From Tenacibaculum mesophilum (GTDB taxonomy: Bacteria > Bacteroidota > Bacteroidia > Flavobacteriales > Flavobacteriaceae), in assembly GCF_003867075.1 (NCBI RefSeq), contig NZ_CP032544.1, forward strand, positions 496,001 through 560,000: a stretch of 64,000 nt of DNA, in the 5' to 3' direction. This document shows positions 16,638 through 25,825 of this stretch, piece by piece; position 1 is the first letter of the stretch; each line of letters begins with the position of its first letter. The notes under the pieces were generated by a model, which saw only the letters and a list, made by a program, of their open reading frames with translations, made no database searches and was not told the origin of the DNA. A program made the position numbers and the translations under genes.

Positions 16638-19232
16638 ATGAAAAACAAAACTATACTATTAAAAAAAATATTATACATTAAAATAATATTACTTTCTTTT
16701 TCAAGCATAGCACAAGAGCCTTTCAATTGTGTATACGATGCATATTTATTTCAGTATAACGATGTTTATTCTATTGATTTAGCATCAGGAAATTCTTATT
16801 TAGTTAAAGAAGATATTACCCAAGGAAACATAAATGCAGCAGCCTATAATCCAACTGATGGATATATTTGGGGGTCTTTAACTAGTCCAGAAAAAACTAT
16901 TGTTCGTATTGGAAAAGATTTTTCAACAACAACTTTATATATAAATGAATTACCAACAAATAATAGGTATGTGGGTGATATTAGCTCAGAGGGAGTATAT
17001 TTTTTAAAAGGAGGAGGGACTACTTTTTACAAAATAGATTTAAACCCTAACTCGCCAACATATGAAAAACACCTAGAAACCGAAACATTATCTCAAAATA
17101 TCAACATTCACGATTGGGCCTTCAATGCGGTAGATGGAAATTTATACGCAGTAGAAAAGAAAACAAATATTTTATACAGAATAAATCCAAGAACTTATGA
17201 AGTTGAAGCACTAGGAGTAGTACCAATTCTTTCAGGGCTAAATTACACTTATGGAGCAGTATATTTTGATTTATCAGGGCGTTTTTACGTATCAGCAAAT
17301 CAAACAGGAACAATTTACGTAATTCAAAATGTACAAGATATAAAGCTGCCTACCGATATTGAGTCAAATTTATTTGCTTTTGGACCATCAAGTGCTAGTA
17401 ACGATGGTGCTAGATGCCCAACTGCACCAGTGCCACAAGAAATATGTGATAATGGGATTGATGATGATGGAGATGGATTAGTAGATTGTCAAGATCCGTC
17501 ATGTTCAGGTTTTGGAGTATGTGGAGTAATGTTAGCTCCTACATCTGGAGGTAATGAAGGAGGATTGGAAAGTAATGGAAGATTATCTGAATTAATTAAT
17601 AAGAGGAACTACAATAGGACCAAGGTAAATTATAAATTTAATAGAGCAAGTGCAAGAAAATTAAAAAAGTCAGCAAAGTATAGCAAGAGGTCAAAAGGAG
17701 AAATTATGTTAGAAAGTTTCATCCCTTTAGAAGTAATAAAGGAAGATAATGTAATAGAATCAACACCAATAGACCTGTTGGCTATTACAAATGCTACAGA
17801 AATTTATTCAGTAGATTATATGAAAAACGATGTTCCTGTAGCTTCTATATTAGCAATGAAAACCGAAAATGGAGTTTATGAACATTCAAAATATATCTGT
17901 GATCGTTTACTAGGGGCAGAGTTAGTTTCAGTATCAACAATTGAAATTAAAGGAAAACAGTTTATAAAATCACTAATAAGAAATGCTGATAATACAGTTG
18001 AGTTTGTGTTAAGCTTATCAGCTAAAGCAACAAATAATGAAACCCATTTTTCTATAGAAAGCCATTGGAATTTAGATAAATATGAAAAAGATATTACTTT
18101 TTATAATTTTCAAATATGGTCAAACTCGTTAGATGATTTATATCTTCTTGCTGATGAAGTAATTAATTTATTAGAAGTAGTAAAACCAATTTCAGCTTAT
18201 TATTTATCGTCTGCACCAACAGTTTTTGTTAGAAAAGGTAAATATGTTAATGGAATACTTGATCTAGAAATAATTAATACAAATAAGAGTGATAAAGTAA
18301 CTTTTGACTCAGGGTTTAGAAGAACGGAAACAGATGTTTTTAATAAAGCAAGTCAACCATTAAATTTAGAAGAAAATTATATTACAAATATAAAAGTACC
18401 AACAGGAAATTTATTTGATATAGGTTTTAGAATAGGTGATGGTATTGCTACTCCAGATGATTTATTTATGTCTGATGGTCCTTGGGGGGTTGATGACTCA
18501 CAAGAAAACACAACCATAGTAGATTATAACGTATTTCAAAATAAAAATAAATTTAGTGAAGATGATTTCCCTATAGAGAGGAATATATACTTAAAGGCAA
18601 CAACAGAAAGTTATTTTGCTGCATATAGAGCATTAACTCCACGTTTTAGCGCTGTAGATTTATCTGACTACAATAGTTTTAACTTTAAAGCAAGAGGTAA
18701 TGGTAATGTAGAAATAGTTTTATTGAAAAAAAGTATAACATCATGGGAAAATCAATTTAAAACAACAATATTATTGACTGATGAGTTAAATGAGTTTAAA
18801 ATTCCTTTTTCAGAATTTAAGTCAAAAAATGGAGAAGAACTACTATTAAACGATATAACTACAATAACATTTACAATGACTTCAGATGATGGCAGTATGG
18901 TAGTTAAAGAAATGAATTTACAAGATGTTTATTTTTCTAAAAATAGTAAATTAGAGGTGTCAAACTTTAACTTACAAACTAATCAAGTTAAAGTAGTACC
19001 TAATCCTGTAAAAACAGTATCTAAAATTTATTTTAACTCAAAGTATGAAGAATTGGTTAATATTAATATATATAACTCAATGGGTAGGATAGTAAAAACT
19101 ATAACTTTTGAGGCAAAAATAGGAGAGAATATAGTTTCTTTTATAAAAGGAGATCTTAAAACAGGAATATATTTATGTAAAATAATAGGAACAAAACAAA
19201 AGTATAAAACAGTTAAATTATTAGTAGAATAA
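16638..19232 (+). CDS. T9SS-exported surface protein with type A sorting domain
   Basis: The N-terminal signal peptide (MKNKTILLKK... ending near SIAQE) and a C-terminal type A sorting domain (about the last 80 residues, VVPNPVKT to the end, with the NIYNSMGRIV segment) mark this 864-residue protein for T9SS export. The N-terminal third looks like a beta-propeller or lactonase-like fold (residues about 25-260). A calcium-binding type NGIDDDGDGLVDC segment follows, close to residue 275. The centre is unassigned, with a possible carbohydrate-binding-like beta domain around 590-760. I chose ATG 16638 because the upstream GTG overlaps the -7 box. Sitting inside a polysaccharide locus under the shared operator, it could be a matrix or adhesin protein. 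Confidence 0.85.
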   Translation: MKNKTILLKKILYIKIILLSFSSIAQEPFNCVYDAYLFQYNDVYSIDLASGNSYLVKEDITQGNINAAAYNPTDGYIWGSLTSPEKTIVRIGKDFSTTTLYINELPTNNRYVGDISSEGVYFLKGGGTTFYKIDLNPNSPTYEKHLETETLSQNINIHDWAFNAVDGNLYAVEKKTNILYRINPRTYEVEALGVVPILSGLNYTYGAVYFDLSGRFYVSANQTGTIYVIQNVQDIKLPTDIESNLFAFGPSSASNDGARCPTAPVPQEICDNGIDDDGDGLVDCQDPSCSGFGVCGVMLAPTSGGNEGGLESNGRLSELINKRNYNRTKVNYKFNRASARKLKKSAKYSKRSKGEIMLESFIPLEVIKEDNVIESTPIDLLAITNATEIYSVDYMKNDVPVASILAMKTENGVYEHSKYICDRLLGAELVSVSTIEIKGKQFIKSLIRNADNTVEFVLSLSAKATNNETHFSIESHWNLDKYEKDITFYNFQIWSNSLDDLYLLADEVINLLEVVKPISAYYLSSAPTVFVRKGKYVNGILDLEIINTNKSDKVTFDSGFRRTETDVFNKASQPLNLEENYITNIKVPTGNLFDIGFRIGDGIATPDDLFMSDGPWGVDDSQENTTIVDYNVFQNKNKFSEDDFPIERNIYLKATTESYFAAYRALTPRFSAVDLSDYNSFNFKARGNGNVEIVLLKKSITSWENQFKTTILLTDELNEFKIPFSEFKSKNGEELLLNDITTITFTMTSDDGSMVVKEMNLQDVYFSKNSKLEVSNFNLQTNQVKVVPNPVKTVSKIYFNSKYEELVNINIYNSMGRIVKTITFEAKIGENIVSFIKGDLKTGIYLCKIIGTKQKYKTVKLLVE

Positions 19233-19236
19233 AAAA

Positions 19237-21309
19237 TTAAAATAATTGACTGTTAAAAAGAGGTTTTTTGAATAAATACCATTTAAAACGAATTCCAACC
19301 TCAGAAAAAACAAAACCAGCAGCTGTAGTAGATGCAATATTACTTTGATTTCCAAAAACGTTCAAAAAACTTCTTCTATTTAACTTATAACCTATTTTAC
19401 CTTGAAGACGGTAAGTACTTTGTTTTTCGTTATTTTCAATAAATTGATAACCTACAGCTGCTGTTAATTCATAAAACCATTTATGTGTTTTAGTATCATT
19501 TTCATTTTTAATTATGTTTAAGAAGAGCTCAGAAGCGTTAAACTCTTCTGGACTAAAATACAGTATTGGAACTTGATTTTTAAAAGAAATATATTGATAA
19601 TTAAGACCTATCTTTAAATAAGGTCTCTTTAATACATTGTAGTATAAAGATGTAAAAATTAAATCTCTTTTATTATTATCATTTTGTGAAGTGTAATAAT
19701 ATTGTGTAAACCATCCCAAATTAAAGTTAGTATTTAAGTTATAATTAACAACAAAATTATTTTGAACAATTTCTTTTGCTATTAAAGCAGCATTAAAATT
19801 TTGAACCTCTCTTTTGTAAGCAAAACTTAAATTTTGAAGTTTAAAAGGTTTTATGTGTAAGCTTACATCTGTAAGTAACTGTTTGTAAGAATTTACCTTT
19901 GTGGTAGAAGAAGTTATTCCAATACTACCATTGAGAGTAATGTTGTTTTTAAGTTGATAAGAAGCTCCTAGTAAAAGGTTATTGGAAGTAGCCTCATCTT
20001 CGGTATCAGAATTATTAGTTGTTCTGTAGGTATAATTAGCTGAAAATTTAAGTTTAGTATTTACTGGAAACTCAACGTTGGTTAAAAAAGAATAAGCGTT
20101 ATTATTACCATTATCAAAAGAGTATAATACTTTAGTTTCTGTAAAAGGAGTAAAGGTTTTATTTAAATTATTTATAAAATTTAAGGCATCTTTTTGGTTG
20201 TTATATATCTGTAGAGTTCTGTATGCACTATTGTAAGCTTTTTTATAATAACCAAGAGTTTTTAATGTGTTAGCCTTACCAAGGTTACCGTCAAAAGAAG
20301 CAGTGTCTTTTTTTAAAATAGTATTATAGTCAGTAAGACTTTTTTTAAAATCACTCTTATAAATATTTAAGGTAGCCCTTAAAGAAAGCATCCAGTTTTC
20401 TGGAGTTTCTTTTGTAGCTAACAGTTTATTTATTTCTTTTTCAGCCAAACTATACTTTTGATTCCAAATCAAAGCTTGTATATATCTTTCTTTTGTTTGA
20501 TTTATAGTTTTAGCATCGGTAGTTATATGTATATTTTTAATAGCTTTTTCACTAATTTTTAAGGACTCCTTTTCTTTAAAATTTAAATGATTTGTGAGTG
20601 ATAAACCATTTAAAGAAATTAAATAATTTTGGGGATTATTACCAATAGCGAGGTATGTTTCTTCAGCTTTTTTTAATTGTTTGGAAATAAGATATAGTTC
20701 TGCTAAATTGAGTAATGTTTCTTTATCATTAGGAAAAAAATGTAAGTTTTTCTTTAAGTAGTTTTCAGCAATAGTGTATTTATGGTTATTTTTTAAGAAA
20801 TTAGCATAACCTAAATGAATATATTTTTTAGATAATAAAGCATTATTATTTTTTGGGGAAATGATTAATGCTTTGTTAATGTAAATTAATGCTTCTTTGT
20901 ATTTTTTTAAGTTTGATAAGGTGTTGGCATAACCTAAAAGTACTGTAAAGTTTTTTGGAGCTTCTCTTAATAATTGTTCATAATATTTTTTAGCAAAGGT
21001 ATAATTGTTATCCCATAATAATGATTCTGCATAATTTATCTTAATTTCAAAATCATTAGGAAATTTTTTTAATAAATTTTCAAATAATAAAACAGCTTTT
21101 GTTGGATTTCCGTTTAATCCAACGGCTCTTCCATAACATAAGTTTGCAGTTTTATTGTTTGGGTATGTTTTAAGAATTTCTTTAAAAAATGCAAGAGCTT
21201 TATCGTATTTACCTGTCTCTAAATATGTGTAACCTTGTTGCATGTCTTGAGCAAGGCTATGTAGACTAATAAAAAAAAATATTAGAGGGGCAATATATTT
21301 AAGTTTCAT
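19237..21309 (-). CDS. TPR protein with outer-membrane beta-barrel
   Basis: A signal peptide ends near residue 20 (SLAQ). TPR units cover about 22-385 (for example YLETGKYDKALAFFKEILK). About 300 residues of alternating beta strands then end in an aromatic C-terminal segment. This TPR-then-barrel layout is that of the polysaccharide export porins PgaA, BcsC, AlgK/AlgE and PelB, so export across the outer membrane is the likely role; this is by analogy only. It is convergent with the T9SS gene (four bases between stops) and divergent from the STAS gene. Confidence 0.75.
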   Translation of the reverse strand: MKLKYIAPLIFFFISLHSLAQDMQQGYTYLETGKYDKALAFFKEILKTYPNNKTANLCYGRAVGLNGNPTKAVLLFENLLKKFPNDFEIKINYAESLLWDNNYTFAKKYYEQLLREAPKNFTVLLGYANTLSNLKKYKEALIYINKALIISPKNNNALLSKKYIHLGYANFLKNNHKYTIAENYLKKNLHFFPNDKETLLNLAELYLISKQLKKAEETYLAIGNNPQNYLISLNGLSLTNHLNFKEKESLKISEKAIKNIHITTDAKTINQTKERYIQALIWNQKYSLAEKEINKLLATKETPENWMLSLRATLNIYKSDFKKSLTDYNTILKKDTASFDGNLGKANTLKTLGYYKKAYNSAYRTLQIYNNQKDALNFINNLNKTFTPFTETKVLYSFDNGNNNAYSFLTNVEFPVNTKLKFSANYTYRTTNNSDTEDEATSNNLLLGASYQLKNNITLNGSIGITSSTTKVNSYKQLLTDVSLHIKPFKLQNLSFAYKREVQNFNAALIAKEIVQNNFVVNYNLNTNFNLGWFTQYYYTSQNDNNKRDLIFTSLYYNVLKRPYLKIGLNYQYISFKNQVPILYFSPEEFNASELFLNIIKNENDTKTHKWFYELTAAVGYQFIENNEKQSTYRLQGKIGYKLNRRSFLNVFGNQSNIASTTAAGFVFSEVGIRFKWYLFKKPLFNSQLF

Positions 21310-21352
21310 ATTATTTTTTTGTTAATGCAAGTTAAGCATTAGTATTTAATCT

Positions 21353-21384
21353 TTCATCGAAAGTAAATTGTTTTTCGTCGATAA
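21353..21384 (+). promoter_or_regulatory. LytTR-like operator pair (STAS/flippase operon)
   Basis: Half-sites TTCATCGAAAG (21353-21363) and TTCGTCGATAA (21374-21384) start 21 bp apart. A -7-like box GATATTTG is at 21411-21418, 27 bases after the site, and the STAS gene starts at 21450. The motif orientation points to the plus-strand gene, although the divergent TPR gene shares the interval. Confidence 0.6.
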
Positions 21385-21410
21385 ACTGTTTTTTTTGAGG
21401 ATATTAAGGA

Positions 21411-21418
21411 GATATTTG
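21411..21418 (+). promoter_or_regulatory. -7-like promoter box
   Basis: GATATTTG matches TAnnTTTG at every fixed base but the first. It starts 39 bases before the STAS start codon, like the boxes of the other four operator-bearing genes (31-39 bases). Confidence 0.4.
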
Positions 21419-21449
21419 TAGTGTTAATAACCTATAAAAACTTTAAATC

Positions 21450-21728
21450 ATGGCTTTACAAATTTCAGAAAACAACGGAACTTTTTATTTAAACGGAAAA
21501 ATTAACAATACAACAGTTAGATCTTTTATAATTCATTTTGAGTACTGTATAGAAAAGTGTAAAAATGTTGTAATTAACATTGATAACGTAAATGAGATTG
21601 GAGTAACAGGCTTGAATGCTATTAAAACATTAATGGCAATTGCATTAAAACAGCATAAAATGTTCTCTGTAGTAGGGTATGGATGCAAAGAAGTTTATGA
21701 TCATTTTTATTCTTCACAAGTAGCTTAA
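21450..21728 (+). CDS. STAS-domain (anti-anti-sigma-like) protein
   Basis: A 92-residue single STAS domain. In SpoIIAA-type proteins the phosphorylated serine comes just before a Gly-Leu pair; here the matching segment is VTGL, with Thr53 in that position, so phospho-switching is possible but unproven. No anti-sigma kinase or PP2C phosphatase gene is in the window. It heads a unit with the flippase gene 19 bases downstream. It may act as a local partner switch on polysaccharide enzymes rather than on a sigma factor. Confidence 0.8.
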   Translation: MALQISENNGTFYLNGKINNTTVRSFIIHFEYCIEKCKNVVINIDNVNEIGVTGLNAIKTLMAIALKQHKMFSVVGYGCKEVYDHFYSSQVA

Positions 21729-21747
21729 CAACAAAATAGCAATCAGT

Positions 21748-23004
21748 ATGATAGCAATAATAAAAAATAATTATAGAATTAACTCAGAGCATTTATTTAT
21801 GATAAGTGCTCTTTTAGTAAATGGAGGAAATTATATTTATAACCTATTACTAGGTAGAATTCTTGGGCCAGAAAAGTTTGCTGATGCAGCAATTATGATA
21901 ACTTTTTTATTAGTGTTTTCTTTTGTCGCTATGACTTTTCAATTAGTTACAGCAAAATTTTCTGTGATATTTGAGCAAAAAATTCTTAAGTCGTTTATTT
22001 ATAAGATGAATAGAATAGCTGTCATATCTGGAGTTGTTTTAGGTATAGCAATAGTTTATTATTCTAAAGACTTACAACTTTTTTTTAAAACAACAACATC
22101 TAATATGTTCGTTATTTTTGGAGTAGGGGTTCCATTATACTTTTTAATGAGTATTAATAGAGGTTTTTTTCAGGGTAAAAAAAAATTTGGAGCTTTAGCA
22201 GTTACTTATCAATTAGAAATGATAAGTAGACTGGTGTTTACACTAATATTATTATATTTTTTAGAAATAGATTCATCAATACTTATTGCAATAGGTATTT
22301 TTTGCTCTTTTTTATTTGGGTTAATACCTTTCAAGATTCAAAAGATAAAACCAATAAAAGAAATTAAATTAAGTGTATCTCAAAGAAAAATGATACGTAG
22401 CTTTTTTTTAATTACTGTTTTTTATGAGCTTACTCAAATAATTATTAACAATAGTGATATTTTATTGGTAAAACATTATTTTGAGACTTATGATGCAGGT
22501 TTATATGCTTCACTAGCTTTAATAGGTAGGGTGGTTTATTTTGTAACGTGGATGTTTGTAATGTTATTGTTACCAAAAGTAGTACAATTAAAAAAGGAAG
22601 GCAAACCCACACGTTCAATTTTATTAAAAAATGTAGGTTATATTTCATTGCTAATTGTGGTATTAGTTGCTGTATGCTCTCTTTTTCCTAAAGAAGTTGT
22701 ATTAATATTATTTGGGAAAGATTATATAGCTATAGCTCCTTTATTATGGAAGTACGCACTTGCTACGGGAGTTTTTGCAATATCTAACGTTTTTGCATAC
22801 TATTATCTATCTTTAGATAAATACATACCAGTCGTAGCATCTGGTATTTTTGGGTTACTACAAATTATCTTTATAGTCTTGTATCATAACACATTAGGTC
22901 AAGTGGTAAATATGCAAATTTTAGCAATGACACTATTATTAAGTTTACAATTAAGTTATTTTCTTTTAAGAGATACTAAAAAACCAACAACATCTAAACA
23001 TTAA
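21748..23004 (+). CDS. polysaccharide flippase (Wzx/MATE-like)
   Basis: An integral membrane protein of 418 residues with about 12 hydrophobic segments and the look of oligosaccharide flippases/O-antigen transporters (NYIYNLLLGRILGPEKFADAA near residue 28). Members move lipid-linked sugars, or in the PelG branch polysaccharide, across the inner membrane. It follows the STAS gene closely and precedes a GT4 glycosyltransferase with its own operator. It is the likely inner-membrane step of the polysaccharide route here. Confidence 0.83.
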   Translation: MIAIIKNNYRINSEHLFMISALLVNGGNYIYNLLLGRILGPEKFADAAIMITFLLVFSFVAMTFQLVTAKFSVIFEQKILKSFIYKMNRIAVISGVVLGIAIVYYSKDLQLFFKTTTSNMFVIFGVGVPLYFLMSINRGFFQGKKKFGALAVTYQLEMISRLVFTLILLYFLEIDSSILIAIGIFCSFLFGLIPFKIQKIKPIKEIKLSVSQRKMIRSFFLITVFYELTQIIINNSDILLVKHYFETYDAGLYASLALIGRVVYFVTWMFVMLLLPKVVQLKKEGKPTRSILLKNVGYISLLIVVLVAVCSLFPKEVVLILFGKDYIAIAPLLWKYALATGVFAISNVFAYYYLSLDKYIPVVASGIFGLLQIIFIVLYHNTLGQVVNMQILAMTLLLSLQLSYFLLRDTKKPTTSKH

Positions 23005-23009
23005 TACCA

Positions 23010-23041
23010 TTAAACTACAGATATCTGTATTTCAACTAAAA
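23010..23041 (+). promoter_or_regulatory. LytTR-like operator pair (GT4 gene)
   Basis: Half-sites TTAAACTACAG (23010-23020) and TTCAACTAAAA (23031-23041) start 21 bp apart and agree at 8 of 11 bases. They are the weakest of the five pairs against the shared pattern. A -7-like box GATCTTTG follows at 23068-23075, 27 bases after the site, exactly as at the STAS promoter. Confidence 0.5.
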
Positions 23042-23067
23042 AAAGGGCTTAACTTGTTGTTTTGTAG

Positions 23068-23075
23068 GATCTTTG
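23068..23075 (+). promoter_or_regulatory. -7-like promoter box
   Basis: GATCTTTG differs from TAnnTTTG only at the first base. It starts 33 bases before the GT4 start codon and 27 bases after the operator pair. Confidence 0.4.
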
Positions 23076-23100
23076 AAATGTAAATTAAACAATACTAACC

Positions 23101-24318
23101 ATGAGACTAGCAATTGTAACAGCATATCCACCAAGTAAAGTAACGTTAAATGAATATGCATATCATTTAGTTAAAAACTTTAGACAAAAACAAGAAGTAA
23201 CGGAGCTTATATTGTTAACAGATACAACCAAAGAAATAAAAGATGTTAGTTTTATTGAAAATGGCTGCAAAGTAACAGTAAAAGAATGTTGGAAATTTAA
23301 TAGTTTATTTAATATTATAACAGTAACTAAAGCTATTAATCAAGTAAAGCCAGATGCTATATTATTTAACCTACAATTTATGAAGTTTGGAGACAAGAAA
23401 ATTCCTGCAGCTTTAGGCTTAACTTTACCACTGGTTTGTAAACTAAAAAAAATACCAACAATAACTTTGTTACATAATATTTTAGAGCAGGTAGATTTAA
23501 AGAGCGCAGGTTTTACTTCTAATAAGCTTTTACAAAAAACTTATAACTTTATTGGTACTTGTTTAACAAGGTTAATTTTACAATCAGATACTGTAGCTGT
23601 AACTATTGAAAAATATGCAGTGATTTTAAAAGAAAAATATAAAGTTAAGAATGTAAAGTTAATACCTCATGGTACATTTGAAATTCCAAAAAAACCATGT
23701 TACGAGTTGCCAAAAGGTCCCATGAAAATAATGACTTTTGGAAAATTTGGTACTTACAAAAAAGTAGAGGCTATGATTGAAGCAGTTGAAGTAGTGAGAA
23801 GTACAACAGGATTGAATTTAGAAATAGTTATAGCTGGTACTGATAATCCGAATGTAAAAGGGTATTTAGAAGGAGTAAAGGAAAAATATAAAAATGTATC
23901 TCAGATTGTTTTCACAGGATATGTAGAAGAAAATGAAGTAGAAAATTTATTTAAAGAAAGTGCTGTAGTAGTTTTTCCTTATACCTCTACAACAGGCAGT
24001 TCTGGAGTTTTACATCAAGCTGGAAGTTATGGAAAAGCAGTTGTAATGCCTAATTTAGGAGATTTAGCATTGCTTGTAAAAGATGAAGGTTATAAAGGTG
24101 AATTCTTCGAACCAGAAAGTGTAACAAGTTTAGCTAAAGCAATAGAAGCAATCGTAATAGATGAAAATTATAGGGTAGAATTAGGTAAAACAAATTATAA
24201 GGCGGCAACAAAATATCCTATGGAAAGAATAGCAAGTTTATATCTTGAAGAGTTTTCTAAAATTATAGAAACAAAAAAAATAACATCAAAAAACTTAGTA
24301 ACCAATTCTACTGTTTAG
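23101..24318 (+). CDS. GT4-family glycosyltransferase
   Basis: A 405-residue GT-B-fold glycosyltransferase. The N-terminal Rossmann half starts MRLAIVTAYPPSK. The C-terminal donor half contains the KIMTFGKFGTYKK strand-loop and the VVFPYTSTTGSSGVLHQAGSYGKAVV donor-site segment. It should be cytoplasmic and use a nucleotide sugar; donor and acceptor are unknown. Its 3' end overlaps that of the convergent GH5-like gene by 11 bases. It has its own operator pair and is probably a monocistronic unit. Confidence 0.88.
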   Translation: MRLAIVTAYPPSKVTLNEYAYHLVKNFRQKQEVTELILLTDTTKEIKDVSFIENGCKVTVKECWKFNSLFNIITVTKAINQVKPDAILFNLQFMKFGDKKIPAALGLTLPLVCKLKKIPTITLLHNILEQVDLKSAGFTSNKLLQKTYNFIGTCLTRLILQSDTVAVTIEKYAVILKEKYKVKNVKLIPHGTFEIPKKPCYELPKGPMKIMTFGKFGTYKKVEAMIEAVEVVRSTTGLNLEIVIAGTDNPNVKGYLEGVKEKYKNVSQIVFTGYVEENEVENLFKESAVVVFPYTSTTGSSGVLHQAGSYGKAVVMPNLGDLALLVKDEGYKGEFFEPESVTSLAKAIEAIVIDENYRVELGKTNYKAATKYPMERIASLYLEEFSKIIETKKITSKNLVTNSTV

Positions 24319-25825
24319 AAATATATTTAAAAGAAGGTTTCTTTTCCCCATTATTTTTAATAAACCCGAATTTTTTTTGTGGGTTTACTCTCCAAGGGCG
24401 TTTACCTACAACGCCCTTTGGTATTTTACTAAAATCGTATAAAGTCCAAGAAAGAAAAGGAATATTGTTTGTTGTTAAAATATGCTGCATGTTTTTAAAA
24501 TATTCAGCTTGTTTTTTTTCAGACCCCTCAAAAAAATTCCATATACCACTATATGAAGACATACCAAACTCTCCTAAAACAATGGGTTTGTTAGGCAAAT
24601 TAGATTTTAACTTTTTATACTTTTTCTCAAACATTTCTAAATTATCATAATAATGGAAAGAAATAAAATCTAATTTATCACTTAAAAGGTGAGCACTTTC
24701 AGTGTTTGACCAGCCAATAGTTACAGGGTGTTTTGTATCAATGGATTTAACCAAGTATAATAAATGTTCTAACCAAGGAATAACGTTTTCTTTCCCTCTG
24801 GATTTAAAATCTAAATTAGGTTCATTTTTTAAATCCCATGCTAAAATGGCATTATGGTTTTTAAATTTTGAAACAATTTTCTCAGCATGTTTGAAGGTAA
24901 AAGTCCAATCTAGCACATCGTAATTTCCATAAAAATCAAACAGAGTAACAATTACCTTTATTCCTTTTTTATCAGCTAAATTTAATAGTAAATTGAGTTT
25001 TTTTAATTTGTTTTCATCCACATTTTCCTTCCCGAAATCGTCATAAGGAACAAATATCCTAATAGTATTTAAATTTGCTCTTTTTATAATATTAAAGTCT
25101 TCTTCAATAATTTTTAATTCAAAATTATCACCAAACATGCTCCATGGAGTAGCTTGAGGGTAATAATTAATACCTTTAATATTAGTATATTCTAGATTTG
25201 TTTTCTTTAAATCTTCTTGAAAAGAAGATGAACCTTCTTTAACAAAATGTCTTATACGCCAAAAACCATCTTCAAGTAACAAAATGGCTTTATAGTTTGA
25301 AAACTCTGTAGTTTCATGAATATTATATTTATTTTTAATTATTCTTTTATACTCTAAAACATTTTTATCTTCTAAAACAGCTAATTGTCCGTCTTCACTA
25401 AAAAAAACAATATCAGGATTATGCTTTAGAGTTGTAGCGTCTATTGTAATGTTTAGGGAATCGTTATATTTAATGATATTCTGTATATTTTTACGAGCAT
25501 TTTTAGTGTAATAATCGTTTATACCTGTAGTAAGATTAGATTTATAAGCAATATGTTTAACATACCAACCATCTAAATAATCTTTTTCAATTTCAGTTAA
25601 GGTTTGTGTATCCATAATTCTACCTTCATTTCCATCTTTTACCCAGGTTATTTTAGGTATGTAATTACGAATATCTTTTAATTCGGTGTGTAATATTTTA
25701 CTTCTATCAGCACCTGTGTTAAGGTAACTGTATAAAGAGCTAATTAAAAAAAGGAGCATAGAAATAATAATAATGTAAAATATTATTAAAGATGAACGCA
25801 TTATGTTTTTATCTATACCTACCAT
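24308..25825 (-). CDS. membrane-anchored GH5-like glycoside hydrolase
   Basis: The 505-residue protein has one N-terminal membrane segment (about 11-35). A region of about 80-200 resembles an NTF2-like accessory domain (EDGFWRIRH near its end). A cellulase-type TIM barrel covers about 215-500. The GH5 catalytic pair is visible: acid/base Glu335 in DLKNEPN and nucleophile Glu419 in LGEFGMS. It probably faces the periplasm. Hydrolases of this kind in polysaccharide loci trim or release the growing chain. It overlaps the upstream gene by seven bases. ATG 25825 is used; ATG 25801 is an alternative that removes the overlap. Confidence 0.82.
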   Translation of the reverse strand: MVGIDKNIMRSSLIIFYIIIISMLLFLISSLYSYLNTGADRSKILHTELKDIRNYIPKITWVKDGNEGRIMDTQTLTEIEKDYLDGWYVKHIAYKSNLTTGINDYYTKNARKNIQNIIKYNDSLNITIDATTLKHNPDIVFFSEDGQLAVLEDKNVLEYKRIIKNKYNIHETTEFSNYKAILLLEDGFWRIRHFVKEGSSSFQEDLKKTNLEYTNIKGINYYPQATPWSMFGDNFELKIIEEDFNIIKRANLNTIRIFVPYDDFGKENVDENKLKKLNLLLNLADKKGIKVIVTLFDFYGNYDVLDWTFTFKHAEKIVSKFKNHNAILAWDLKNEPNLDFKSRGKENVIPWLEHLLYLVKSIDTKHPVTIGWSNTESAHLLSDKLDFISFHYYDNLEMFEKKYKKLKSNLPNKPIVLGEFGMSSYSGIWNFFEGSEKKQAEYFKNMQHILTTNNIPFLSWTLYDFSKIPKGVVGKRPWRVNPQKKFGFIKNNGEKKPSFKYISKQ

